Below, in pieces: positions 6,713 to 14,370 of a DNA stretch of 15,024 nucleotides. Below the pieces are notes generated by a model. That model saw only the letters and a list, made by a program, of their open reading frames with translations. It ran no database searches and was not told the DNA's origin. Position 1 is the first letter of the stretch; every line of letters starts with the position of its first letter. The position numbers and the translations under genes are program-made. Source of the stretch: Aquiflexum sp041751335 (lineage in GTDB: Bacteria > Bacteroidota > Bacteroidia > Cytophagales > Cyclobacteriaceae); the NCBI RefSeq assembly GCF_041751335.1, contig NZ_JBGSXS010000180.1, forward strand, positions 1 through 15,024, in the 5' to 3' direction.

Positions 6713-8071
6713 CTACTTCTTCTCTTCCGCTTTAAGCTTCTCAAAGTACACCTTCGTTGCTGCCTTTACTTTTGGTGCAAGATAGATGGTGGAGATCATG
6801 GTTGGAATGGCCATAATGGCATACATCCCATCTATAAAACTTACAACCACTTCCAATGAAGCTACCGCCCCTGCTACGATGGTAACCAAATAGAAATAAT
6901 TGTAATAATTGGCTTTATCTGCTCCAAATAGGTAATTGAAACATTTATGGCCATAGTAGGAATAGGTAAACATGGTGGATAGGGCAAATACCAAAACCGC
7001 CACCATCAACAGGTATTTCCCAAATCCAGGAAGTGCCATTTCAAATGCAGACAAAGTTAATCTCACCCCGTCATTTTCGGTGCTTTCCCATACACCAGTC
7101 AACAAAATGACCAATGCGGTCAAGGTACACACCACAATGGTATCTATAAAAGGACCCAACATGGCTATCAAGCCTTCTCTGACAGGCTCGTTGTTTTTGG
7201 AAGCTCCATGGACCATGGGTGCCGTTCCTATTCCTGCCTCATTGGAAAAAGCTGCTCTTCTTGCTCCGATCACGATCACTGCACCTACAGCGCCTCCCAT
7301 GACGGCATTGCCCGTAAAGGCATCTTCTACGATCAGCCATAACATGGCCGGCACATTGCCAATATATTGGAACATAATAATCATTACGGTAACAAAATAA
7401 AGTATCACCATAAATGGAACCAATTTAGAGGCCACTGCCGCAATTCTTTTGATCCCACCCAATATGACAATGGCCACGATGATCATCATGGAAATTCCCA
7501 AAACCCACTTGGTACTTTCCCCATTATCCAAACCATTTGGAATCAACAATACCGATCTCAAGACGGCTGTCAATTGATTGGCCTGAAAAATAGATAAGAG
7601 CCCCAAAATACCAGCGACGGAAAAAAGTACTGCAAGCGGTTTCCACTTTTTGCCCATCCCCTCTTCTATCACATACATGGGGCCACCCTGAATTTCACCG
7701 GAACTGTCCATTCCCCTGTACATGATGGCAAGACTACAGGAAAAATATTTGGTAGCCATCCCAACAAAAGCAGACATCCACATCCAAAATATGGCACCGG
7801 GACCACCCATATTGATCGCTATGGCTACCCCACTGATGTTGCCCAAACCTACAGTGGCCGCAATCGCAGCTGAAAGTGCCTGTCGGGAAGATATCTGACC
7901 GGGAATATTGGTTTCATCATATTTGCCCTGAACAACCTTGATAGCATGCCCCAAATGCCTAAAAGGCAGAAAACCAGAATAGACAAACAATAAAAATCCA
8001 CCCCCCATCAATAAGATAAGCATTGGAGTATCCCAAATCCAGTTACTGAAGTTTATAATAAAATCTCCCAT
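6713..8071 (-). CDS. Alanine/glycine:cation symporter (AGCS family), 452 aa
   Basis: This is an inner-membrane sodium- or proton-coupled amino-acid importer of the AGCS/AlsT family. The early segment IWDTPMLILLMGGGFLL is the first membrane span. The family signature region ATVGLGNISGVAIAINMGGPGAIFWMWMSAFVGMATKYFSC (about 71-111) is clear, followed by GGPMYVIEEGMGKKWKPLAVLFS. RAAFSNEAGIGTAPMVHGA (about 268-286) is the second diagnostic stretch. The length (about 450) and roughly 11 hydrophobic spans suit the family, and the tail is short and charged (KLKAEEKK). The ATG at 8069-8071 begins MGDFIINFSNWIWDTP as expected. Its 5' side is a long repeat-rich spacer and its 3' side another, with inverted REP-like hairpins on both sides. 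Alanine and glycine are the usual substrates; specificity and coupling ion cannot be read directly. Confidence 0.93.
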   Translation of the reverse strand: MGDFIINFSNWIWDTPMLILLMGGGFLLFVYSGFLPFRHLGHAIKVVQGKYDETNIPGQISSRQALSAAIAATVGLGNISGVAIAINMGGPGAIFWMWMSAFVGMATKYFSCSLAIMYRGMDSSGEIQGGPMYVIEEGMGKKWKPLAVLFSVAGILGLLSIFQANQLTAVLRSVLLIPNGLDNGESTKWVLGISMMIIVAIVILGGIKRIAAVASKLVPFMVILYFVTVMIIMFQYIGNVPAMLWLIVEDAFTGNAVMGGAVGAVIVIGARRAAFSNEAGIGTAPMVHGASKNNEPVREGLIAMLGPFIDTIVVCTLTALVILLTGVWESTENDGVRLTLSAFEMALPGFGKYLLMVAVLVFALSTMFTYSYYGHKCFNYLFGADKANYYNYFYLVTIVAGAVASLEVVVSFIDGMYAIMAIPTMISTIYLAPKVKAATKVYFEKLKAEEKK

Positions 8072-8164
8072 TATTTCGATTGAAAATGAATCAGCATATT
8101 AAGGGCATTTTTTGGGAAATACAAGAGGAAGAGAAGCTGGGAAGCGAAAAGGCGTAACATGGAG

Positions 8165-8206
8165 AAAGAATGAAGGGTGAAGGATGAAGGATAAAGGATA
8201 AAGTTA
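8165..8206. repeat. GAAGGAT heptanucleotide tract
   Basis: Six consecutive 7-base units: aaagaat, gaagggt, gaaggat, gaaggat, aaaggat, aaagtta. The central pair is identical and the others differ by one or a few bases. It lies upstream of the symporter gene on its leader side. Confidence 0.85.
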
Positions 8207-8265
8207 TAGATTTGGGAAGGAGTGAGATTTTGAGATGGTGGATGAAGTACTGTACGAAATATGAT

Positions 8266-8286
8266 GTACCAAGTACCAAGTACCAA
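8266..8286. repeat. Three exact GTACCAA heptads
   Basis: GTACCAA is repeated three times without change at 8266-8272, 8273-8279 and 8280-8286, and the last is followed by AAAGTTA. The same 7-base period appears in neighbouring tracts of different sequence. Confidence 0.9.
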
Positions 8287-8343
8287 AAAGTTACCATCTA
8301 CTATTGCTAAAAGCAACTAAACATTGAATTCATAAGACCACAA

Positions 8344-8541
8344 ACTGCTAACTATAAACTGAGACTGACTACTGAATACTGCGACTACCTACTGCGACTG
8401 CCTACTGTAAACTGAATACGACCTACTGAAAACTGCCTACCCATATATTGACCTTCTACCTAAGCAAAAAACCTTCGAGGTCCAAAAAAGACCTCAAAGG
8501 TTGTAGTTTACCAAACTGCCTACTGCTACTGCCTACTGAAC
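8344..8541. repeat. ACTGNNN heptanucleotide tract split by a REP-like hairpin
   Basis: From 8344 to 8438 the DNA reads as actgcta, actataa, actgaga, ctgact, actgaat, actgcga, ctacct, actgcga, ctgcct, actgtaa, actgaat, acgacct, actgaaa, actgcct. These are 7-base units with three 6-base units. The pattern resumes at 8515-8541 (actgcct, actgct, actgcct, actgaac), touching the stop codon of the membrane-protein gene at 8541-8543. The interval between holds the REP-like hairpin. Confidence 0.85.
8464..8502 (-). terminator. REP-like hairpin, copy 2, with terminator form
   Basis: Arms AACCTTCGAGGTC (8470-8482) and GACCTCAAAGGTT (8490-8502) pair with a single mismatch around a seven-base A-rich loop. 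On the minus strand the stem is followed by a run of T and lies 39 bases after the stop of the 8541 gene, so it can terminate that operon. It is an inverted near-copy of 6601-6632. Confidence 0.7.
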
Positions 8542-9032
8542 TACCCCCTCCTCTTCAACTCCAGCACCTTTTCTTTCTCTTCCCCATTCAATTTCAATAA
8601 TTTCACTATTCTATCCGGAGTGGGTTTTCCTAATGAGAAGAATAGCAGGGTGACTGCAAAAGCAATGGTATATCCCTTGTTATCGAAAAATAATAAGCCT
8701 GTCGCGCAAATCAAAGTCGTAGCAAAAAGCAGGTAGAATCTGAGCAATGTTGCCTGAGCATATAAACTTACCTTGGTTTCCAGATCATAGCTGCCATTTT
8801 GGATGCGCTTGATAGCTGCCTGAAAATTGAAATAATGCACAACGAGGATTGAAACACCCAAACCTAAGCCGAAGGAATCCCAAAATGGCGGAACTTCAGG
8901 AAGGTTTATTGAAAAAGTCTTGTTTTGGGAATTCAGATAGGCTACCGCAAAAAAAGGAATCGGAATGGCTATCAAAATCAGCACATTCCGCTCCAAGGAT
9001 TCATATATCTGTTTGATATTTTTATCTTTCAA
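8541..9032 (-). CDS. Small hypothetical membrane protein, 163 aa, TTG start
   Basis: I do not recognise a named family. The protein has about four hydrophobic spans, near residues 15-33, 52-70, 97-115 and 120-134, with charged ends (KDKNIKQIYESLER at the start, EEKEKVLELKRRG at the end) and a distinctive KPTPDRIVKLLKL after the last span. The start is TTG at 9030-9032, because no ATG occurs within a sensible distance. AAGGGA, formed partly by the stop codon of the upstream reductase gene, gives a good ribosome site five to six bases before it. The gene is in the same frame as the reductase, with the TAA stop and two codons between, so translation is probably coupled. The role is unknown; a membrane anchor or partner for the reductase is possible but unproven. 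Confidence 0.7.
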   Translation of the reverse strand: MKDKNIKQIYESLERNVLILIAIPIPFFAVAYLNSQNKTFSINLPEVPPFWDSFGLGLGVSILVVHYFNFQAAIKRIQNGSYDLETKVSLYAQATLLRFYLLFATTLICATGLLFFDNKGYTIAFAVTLLFFSLGKPTPDRIVKLLKLNGEEKEKVLELKRRG

Positions 9033-9038
9033 AATCCC

Positions 9039-10142
9039 TTATTCAATGATGATTTTTATATCCGAACTCGCAGGCTTAGAAGAACAACAAAGAATATATC
9101 CTTCAGCAATTTCACTTTCGCTCAATCCTGCATCCTCTATCATATCAACTTTGCCTGAGATCAGTTTTCCTCGACATGATGTACAAAGTCCACTTTGGCA
9201 ACTATATGGCATATCAACATCCAAATCCAAACCGGCTTCAAGAATGGTCTTTCCGGCAGGAACTTCAAAACGATGGCTTTCACCGTTGACTATAACCTCA
9301 ATTTCACGGGTGAGTTCAGGTGACAATTTCCCTGATGCTTTTAGGGTGGCCTCTTTGGCATCTATATCCGTGAAAAAACTCTCTTTTAGGATCAGTTCTT
9401 TTGGCATCCCCATAGATTCAAGGGCTTGAATGGCAGTTTCCATCATCCCTTCCGGACCACAAACAAAATATAGTGGGTTTGTATCTGAGGCAAGGATATT
9501 TGTCAGCGTATCTTTTACTTTATTGGAATCCAACCTACCCTTCAGGCCTGTCCATGAAGAAGTTGGTTGACTCAGATTATGAACGACCCTGAATCTTGAG
9601 GCGTATTGATCCTGAAGTTTTTCCAGTTGATTCTTAAATATAATCTGATCTTCTGACCTGCTACAATACAAGATGGTAACCTTTGATTCAGGTTCATTGA
9701 TCAGGGCGGATTTGGCTATACCCATGATAGGTGTGATGCCGCTACCCCCTGCGATCATTACAAAATGTCTTTTGTTTTTGGAATGGAAATCAGTGGTAAA
9801 ATGTCCCAATGGTTTCATGATCTCAATGGTCTTTCCCGGTCTCAGTTGATCATTGAAGTAGTTGGAAACCAATCCCCCTTCGACTCTTTTGACCGAAATT
9901 CCGGGATGAGGATCTACAAAAGGGGAAGTACAAAGGCTATATGATCTTCTAACCTCTTTGCCACCCAAATCTAAGATGACTGTAAGATATTGCCCTGGCT
10001 TGTACTCCAAAAAAGGCTCGGGCTGCTCAAAAAAAACTGATACTGTATCCGAAGTTTCCTTTACAATCTCTCTGACTTTCAAAGATAAGTACTGGTCACC
10101 CCTATGCTTTTCTTCTTTTTTCTTCTTAAATAAATTAAACAT
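9039..10142 (-). CDS. PaaE-like FAD/NAD(P)H reductase with C-terminal 2Fe-2S ferredoxin, 367 aa
   Basis: The protein passes electrons from NAD(P)H through FAD to a plant-type 2Fe-2S cluster. The order is a ferredoxin-reductase barrel with the FAD motif RRSYSL (65-70), a nucleotide-binding half with GGSGITP (132-138) and CGPEGMM (228-234), then a ferredoxin domain (about 280-367). The cluster ligands are Cys315, Cys320, Cys323 and Cys353, giving the C-x4-C-x2-C-x29-C spacing. This is the layout of phenylacetyl-CoA epoxidase reductase PaaE, but no paa genes are nearby, so the partner oxygenase or acceptor is unknown. I chose the ATG at 10140-10142. A TTG at 10179-10181 would add 13 residues but falls about where the predicted transcript begins. 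The membrane-protein gene follows six bases after the stop. Confidence 0.88.
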   Translation of the reverse strand: MFNLFKKKKEEKHRGDQYLSLKVREIVKETSDTVSVFFEQPEPFLEYKPGQYLTVILDLGGKEVRRSYSLCTSPFVDPHPGISVKRVEGGLVSNYFNDQLRPGKTIEIMKPLGHFTTDFHSKNKRHFVMIAGGSGITPIMGIAKSALINEPESKVTILYCSRSEDQIIFKNQLEKLQDQYASRFRVVHNLSQPTSSWTGLKGRLDSNKVKDTLTNILASDTNPLYFVCGPEGMMETAIQALESMGMPKELILKESFFTDIDAKEATLKASGKLSPELTREIEVIVNGESHRFEVPAGKTILEAGLDLDVDMPYSCQSGLCTSCRGKLISGKVDMIEDAGLSESEIAEGYILCCSSKPASSDIKIIIE

Positions 10143-10185
10143 TCCAACTTTACCTTTACACGTTGTTTTAACAATAACCAAGTCT

Positions 10186-10221
10186 CAAAATTAATCTGCT
10201 ATTTTTAATTTATATGCTCAA
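10186..10221 (-). promoter_or_regulatory. Candidate promoter of the reductase operon
   Basis: TAATTTTG on the minus strand (10193-10186) fits the TAnnTTTG -7 box. The nearest TTG upstream (10221-10219) is 25 bases away, longer than usual, so only the -7 box is good. It predicts a start near 10180 and a leader of about 38 bases before the ATG at 10142. Confidence 0.35.
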
Positions 10222-10323
10222 CAGATGATAATTCTCATAGTTAACAACAAATATTTCTTAAACTGGTTTGTTTTTCCTCAGAAAAATGTGAACCCTTTTA
10301 TAAATACAAACTTATTCGAAAAG

Positions 10324-10358
10324 GTTAACAGGTATTTTCACCTTAAAAATTAACTTTG
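10324..10358 (+). promoter_or_regulatory. Candidate purB promoter
   Basis: TAACTTTG at 10351-10358 fits the Bacteroidota -7 box TAnnTTTG and lies 22 bases before the first purB ATG, giving a short leader. The -33 side near 10324 (GTTAAC) is only a weak match. The reductase promoter points the other way in the same 238-base divergent gap. Confidence 0.45.
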
Positions 10359-10380
10359 TGGACCAAATCAAAAATTAATA

Positions 10381-11733
10381 ATGATGAATCTTGACAACCT
10401 GACTGCCGTAAGTTCTGTAGATGGCAGGTATGGAAATAAAACTGCTCCATTAAGAGCATACTTTTCTGAGTTTGCACTGATCAAATACAGGGTCCATGTA
10501 GAAGTGGAGTATTTTATTGCCCTTTGTGATATCCCTTTGCCACAGCTTAAGCATTTCGACAAAAAACTATTCCCCTCCTTGCGGAATTTGGTCTTGAATT
10601 TCACACTGGAAGATGCCCTTCAGATCAAAGAAACTGAAAAAGTCACAAACCATGATGTGAAGGCTATTGAATACTTTCTAAAAGAAAAGTTTGATGAATT
10701 GGGACTTCAGGAGTTTAAAGAATTCATTCATTTTGGTCTGACCTCTCAGGACATCAACAATACGGCCACACCTTTGATGTTGAAAGATGGATTGGAAAAC
10801 ACTATTCTTCCCATTTTGAAAACCATAATTGAAAAACTTAAAGAACGAGTAGCTGAATGGAAAGACATACCCATGCTGGCCAAAACCCATGGTCAGCCAG
10901 CTTCTCCTACCCGCTTAGGAAAAGAATTCCAGGTTTTTGTTATCCGTTTGGAAAAACAATTGGAATTGCTTGACCAAGTTCCCTACTCTGCAAAGTTCGG
11001 AGGCGCAACAGGAAATATGAATGCCCACCATGTTGCCTATCCTGAAATTGACTGGAACAGCTTTGCTTTAAAATTTGTAGGAGATTATCTTGGGTTGGAA
11101 AGAAGTTACCCAACTACACAGATTGAGCATTATGATAATATAGCAGCAAGTTTTGATGGTTTGAAAAGAATTAACACTATTTTACTTGATTTGTCTAAAG
11201 ATATCTGGCAATATGTGGCCATGAATTATTTCAAGCAAAAAATCAAGGAAGGGGAAATAGGATCTTCCGCGATGCCCCACAAAGTCAATCCCATTGACTT
11301 CGAAAATGCTGAGGGTAACCTTGGTATTGCCAATGCTTTATTGGAACATTTGTCTGCCAAACTGCCTATAAGCCGGCTTCAGCGGGATTTGACCGACTCT
11401 ACGGTTTTGAGAATTATAGGAGTTCCTTTAGCACACATGCTGATATCCTTCGAATCCTTGTTGAAAGGATTAGGGAAACTGGAATTGAATATGTCAGCAA
11501 TCACAGCAGATCTTGAAGAGAATTGGGCCGTAGTCGCTGAGGCAATACAGACTATATTGAGAAGGGAGGGGTATCCCAAACCTTATGAAGCGCTTAAGGA
11601 ACTTACCCGAACAAATGAAAAAATTACGGAAAAATCCTTATTGACTTTTATTGAGGGACTCAATGTCTCTGATAGAATAAAAGATGAGCTAAAAAATATA
11701 ACCCCTTTCAATTATTTGGGATTATTTTTATAG
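10381..11733 (+). CDS. purB: Adenylosuccinate lyase, 450 aa
   Basis: PurB acts twice in purine synthesis, releasing fumarate from SAICAR and from adenylosuccinate. The N-terminus MNLDNLTAVSSVDGRYGNKT matches the E. coli-type, as does the length (E. coli 456). Visible active-site regions are HFGLTSQDINNTA (117-129), KTHGQPASPTRLGKE with catalytic His170, and the superfamily signature GSSAMPHKVNPIDFENAEGN (294-313), whose serine loop carries the general base. QRDLTDSTVLRIIGVPL also belongs to the family core. Two adjacent ATG codons (10381 and 10384) are possible starts; the second fits the family better but the difference is one residue. It diverges from the reductase operon and is followed in the same direction by the SulP gene after a 120-base gap. 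PurR-type sites were not recognised. Confidence 0.97.
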   Translation: MMNLDNLTAVSSVDGRYGNKTAPLRAYFSEFALIKYRVHVEVEYFIALCDIPLPQLKHFDKKLFPSLRNLVLNFTLEDALQIKETEKVTNHDVKAIEYFLKEKFDELGLQEFKEFIHFGLTSQDINNTATPLMLKDGLENTILPILKTIIEKLKERVAEWKDIPMLAKTHGQPASPTRLGKEFQVFVIRLEKQLELLDQVPYSAKFGGATGNMNAHHVAYPEIDWNSFALKFVGDYLGLERSYPTTQIEHYDNIAASFDGLKRINTILLDLSKDIWQYVAMNYFKQKIKEGEIGSSAMPHKVNPIDFENAEGNLGIANALLEHLSAKLPISRLQRDLTDSTVLRIIGVPLAHMLISFESLLKGLGKLELNMSAITADLEENWAVVAEAIQTILRREGYPKPYEALKELTRTNEKITEKSLLTFIEGLNVSDRIKDELKNITPFNYLGLFL

Positions 11734-11805
11734 ATGGCAATGACCCTATTTAGAAAGGAGTATTTTTGCGAAGGAGAATTTAAAAATTGCCTTGATATTA
11801 ACTTG

Positions 11806-11819
11806 TCCGCCTAGGCGGA
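11806..11819. repeat. Perfect 14-bp palindrome in the SulP leader
   Basis: TCCGCCTAGGCGGA is a complete inverted repeat 34 bases before the SulP start codon and is GC-rich compared with its surroundings. A -7-like TATTTTTG at 11761-11768 would place it inside the SulP leader. It may be an operator, an RNA hairpin or a dispersed genomic repeat. Confidence 0.7.
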
Positions 11820-11853
11820 TTTAGAAATACCCAAAAAAAACCAGCACAAAAAA

Positions 11854-13416
11854 ATGGATAGCCAAAAAAGAATTTTTTCTCACTTTGGAAGTGATTTACC
11901 TGCGGGACTAGTGGTGTTCTTGGTAGCGCTCCCACTGTGTTTGGGAATAGCTTTGTCTTCAGGGGCACCCTTATTTTCGGGAATTATTGCCGGAGTGGTT
12001 GGCGGAATTGTGATTGGTTCTCTTTCCGGTTCTCATACTGCCGTATCCGGACCAGCTGCCGGATTGACCGTGATTGTCCTGAATGCCATTTCCGATCTTG
12101 GGGCTTTCGACATTTTCTTAACTGCAGTCGTGCTAGCCGGAATTTTACAATTAATCCTAGGTTGGATGAAAGCTGGTGTCATTGGTTATTATTTCCCTAC
12201 CTCGGTCATCAAAGGAATGCTAGCGGGTATTGGCGTGATTTTGATCATCAAACAGATTCCCTATGCTTTTGGAGTAAATGAGACCGCAAACCTTGAAAAA
12301 TATATACCTTTTGTCAATGACTGGAGTGCTGTTATGGATTTGGGGAATTTGTCCAATGAATTTCAATTCGGTGCCATCATCATCACTTTGGTATCCTTGG
12401 GGATATTGTTATTGTGGGATCGCCCATTTATAAAAAAACAAAAATTCACCAAATTCATCCCTGGGCCTTTGGTTGTAGTTATTGTTGGGGTTTTGATCAA
12501 TAAAATTTTTAAATTCTTTATTCCAAATCTTTACATCGATGCATCAGGCAAAGTAATATTACCGGAAATTGAATCCTTTGGCCATCTGATCGGTCAGTTG
12601 ACTTTTCCTCAATTCTCTGCTTTAACCAATCCTGATGTTTGGCTTGTGGCTTTTACCATTGCCATTATTGCCAGCTTGGAAACCCTTCTAAGCCTTGAGG
12701 CAGGAGATAAATTGGATCCCTTCAAAAGGGTATCTCCACCAAATAGGGAGCTTTTTGCCCAAGGAGCCGGAAATATTATTAATGGCCTGATAGGTGGCTT
12801 ACCGGTGACCGCAGTTATTGTGAGGACCTCTGCTAATATTACATCAGGTGCCAGAACCAAAACATCCTCAGTATTCCATGGGATTTTGTTACTATCAAGT
12901 GTTCTTCTGATACCAGGACTATTAAACCTCATTCCATTAGCTTGTTTAGCAGCAATTCTGCTTTTGATCGGATATAAATTGGCCAAATTCTCTTTATTCA
13001 AATCCCAGGCAAGATTGGGAATGGATCAGTTTTTACCATTTGTCACTACCATTTTGGGTATTGTGATATTTGATCTTTTGATTGGGATTGGAATAGGGAT
13101 GGGTGTTGCCATCGTTTACATCTTAATGAGGAATTTCCAGAATTCTCATTTCTTTGAAGATAAACCTGAGAACGAATCCAATACTATCCATATCGTGCTT
13201 TCTGAAGAAGTGAGTTTTCTGAACAAAGGCGCTTTAATTAAAGCTTTGGATGACATTGCGCCTGGAAGGCATGTGATCATAGATGGATCTAACTCAAAAG
13301 TAATAGACTACGATGTACTAGAGGTAATTGCCAATTTCAAAATTGCTGCCAAGGAAAAAGGTATAGAAGTAGATACAATAAAAATCAAATCGGTTACTTC
13401 CGGCAACTTACACTAA
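11854..13416 (+). CDS. SulP family inorganic anion transporter with STAS domain, 520 aa
   Basis: This is an inner-membrane anion transporter of the SLC26/SulP family, whose bacterial members move sulfate, bicarbonate or dicarboxylates. The opening DLPAGLVVFLVALPLCLGIALSSGAP and SGSHTAVSGPAAGLTVIV are hallmarks of the bicarbonate/sulfate-type SulP core. FTIAIIASLETLLSLEAGDKLDP follows, then the later core segment GLPVTAVIVRTSANITSGARTKTSSVFHG. About 10-14 hydrophobic spans cover residues 14-430. Residues about 440-515 form a STAS domain, with the conserved loop VIIDGSNSKVIDYDVLEVI. No carbonic anhydrase or cysteine-synthesis gene lies beside it, so the ion cannot be assigned from context. The ATG at 11854 starts the normal N-terminus. 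The stop overlaps the stop of ctlX on the other strand by nine bases. Confidence 0.92.
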   Translation: MDSQKRIFSHFGSDLPAGLVVFLVALPLCLGIALSSGAPLFSGIIAGVVGGIVIGSLSGSHTAVSGPAAGLTVIVLNAISDLGAFDIFLTAVVLAGILQLILGWMKAGVIGYYFPTSVIKGMLAGIGVILIIKQIPYAFGVNETANLEKYIPFVNDWSAVMDLGNLSNEFQFGAIIITLVSLGILLLWDRPFIKKQKFTKFIPGPLVVVIVGVLINKIFKFFIPNLYIDASGKVILPEIESFGHLIGQLTFPQFSALTNPDVWLVAFTIAIIASLETLLSLEAGDKLDPFKRVSPPNRELFAQGAGNIINGLIGGLPVTAVIVRTSANITSGARTKTSSVFHGILLLSSVLLIPGLLNLIPLACLAAILLLIGYKLAKFSLFKSQARLGMDQFLPFVTTILGIVIFDLLIGIGIGMGVAIVYILMRNFQNSHFFEDKPENESNTIHIVLSEEVSFLNKGALIKALDDIAPGRHVIIDGSNSKVIDYDVLEVIANFKIAAKEKGIEVDTIKIKSVTSGNLH

Positions 13417-14343
13417 TGGAAGAAATATTTCAGCCATCATGCACCTTGCACTTCCCCCACCTAACTTTTCTATGGTAGGGATACTTGGGACTGCAATATC
13501 TGTATAACGTTGGATAGTTTGGATCTGAACCTGACCAAGTGATTGGTAGGCTGCCTCAGACATGACTGTCAGTTTTCCTCCTTCTGAATTTTTCACTTCA
13601 AGCATATTACCCGCAAACTGAAACTTTTGCTTAGCTGTAATCGGAATCATCTTTTTGCCTGTTTTTTCCAAATATTCCTGAACCTTGAGTTTTTCCGAGG
13701 CAAGCGTGATGCTATCAAGACATACCACGGCAATTTCAGATCCAATATGCATCATGACATTGGTATGGTATATGGGTGAGACCAAGCCATTGACCACCTG
13801 ATTGGCATCAAAGTCAACAACTTCATATTCCATTATCCTACCAAAATATGCCAACGGCACAAGATGGGTCCTCAAAGACCTACAGGCATAAACTACATTA
13901 TTTATTCTATCCAAGATCAGGCTTCCTGTTCCTTCCAAAAACTGCTCGTCATTTTCAAAAAAAGTCAGGTCAATAATATCACTGATTTTATAACCCTTCT
14001 TCATCAGGATTTCGAAGATGTCTGTTCTTCTTTCCTGCCTGCGGTTTGGAGAAAACATGGGATACAAAATCACTTTTCCATCTTCATGGGTACTGAACCA
14101 ATTGTTCGGAAAAATAGCATCAGTTTTCTTTGGTTCAACTGTGTCTTCAACCAACAGTACATTTACTCCCTTTTCCACCAGCAAACCAATAAACCCATCA
14201 AATTCCTTCTGGGCAAGTTTATTGATTTCCTGTGGACCTCTTTTATCTTGTTGCTGGTAAAAATTATTTGAAGCAGTTTCGGGGTTAAACCCAAAATTTG
14301 CAGGGCGAACCATTAATATATTTGAGGTCGTTTGAGTTGGCAT
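13408..14343 (-). CDS. ctlX: Citrulline hydrolase CtlX-like (arginine deiminase-related), 311 aa
   Basis: The protein belongs to the guanidino-group-modifying (pentein) superfamily and resembles the arginine-deiminase-related group that includes Francisella citrulline ureidase CtlX, which releases ornithine, ammonia and CO2 from citrulline. Motifs are MVRPANFGFNPETASNNF (11-28), DAIFPNNWFSTH (75-86), LEGTGSLILDR (136-146, with Glu137), YHTNVMMHIG with probable catalytic His193, and GGGSARCMMAEIFLP with the expected nucleophile Cys301. All key residues are present. The ATG is at 14341-14343. It lies 27 bases downstream of the propeller gene, probably in one operon, and ends overlapping the convergent SulP gene. 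Exact substrate is inferred from family resemblance; arginine or dimethylarginine derivatives are alternatives. Confidence 0.82.
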   Translation of the reverse strand: MPTQTTSNILMVRPANFGFNPETASNNFYQQQDKRGPQEINKLAQKEFDGFIGLLVEKGVNVLLVEDTVEPKKTDAIFPNNWFSTHEDGKVILYPMFSPNRRQERRTDIFEILMKKGYKISDIIDLTFFENDEQFLEGTGSLILDRINNVVYACRSLRTHLVPLAYFGRIMEYEVVDFDANQVVNGLVSPIYHTNVMMHIGSEIAVVCLDSITLASEKLKVQEYLEKTGKKMIPITAKQKFQFAGNMLEVKNSEGGKLTVMSEAAYQSLGQVQIQTIQRYTDIAVPSIPTIEKLGGGSARCMMAEIFLPLV

Positions 14344-14370
14344 AGTCGTATTTATGAATGCCGAATTTAC

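Larger units (their letters stand above)
8072..8540. other. Repeat-rich intergenic region upstream of symporter
   Basis: This 469-base spacer shows no supported gene. It carries a GAAGGAT-type heptad tract (8165-8206), three GTACCAA units (8266-8286), a long ACTGNNN heptad tract (8344-8438 and 8515-8541) and a REP-like hairpin (8470-8502) lying between the two parts of that tract. Two overlapping minus-strand open frames occur here but are low-complexity and have no protein character. I see no riboswitch fold and no clear symporter promoter. Confidence 0.75.

Noticed and set aside
6972..7400. Plus-strand 142-codon open frame opposite the symporter
   Set aside because: It is antisense to a well-conserved membrane protein and its composition mirrors that gene.
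8071..8316. Two overlapping minus-strand open frames in the symporter leader
   Set aside because: They translate low-complexity repeat DNA (Ser/Pro/Leu/Phe-rich) with no ribosome site or protein-like pattern; they are by-products of heptad repeats.
8072..8340. Glycine riboswitch before the AGCS symporter
   Set aside because: Such switches occur before some AGCS genes, but no paired aptamer-like helices or conserved core were visible; the region is repeat DNA.
8266..8541. CRISPR array
   Set aside because: Repeats are 7 bases long and contiguous, without spacers of constant length and without cas genes.
10143..10181. Longer TTG-started form of the reductase
   Set aside because: The added 13 residues are not family-like and the TTG falls about where the predicted transcript begins; the ATG at 10142 is preferred.
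12609..13001. Minus-strand 130-codon open frame opposite the SulP gene
   Set aside because: Shadow of the conserved SulP core; no independent evidence of coding.
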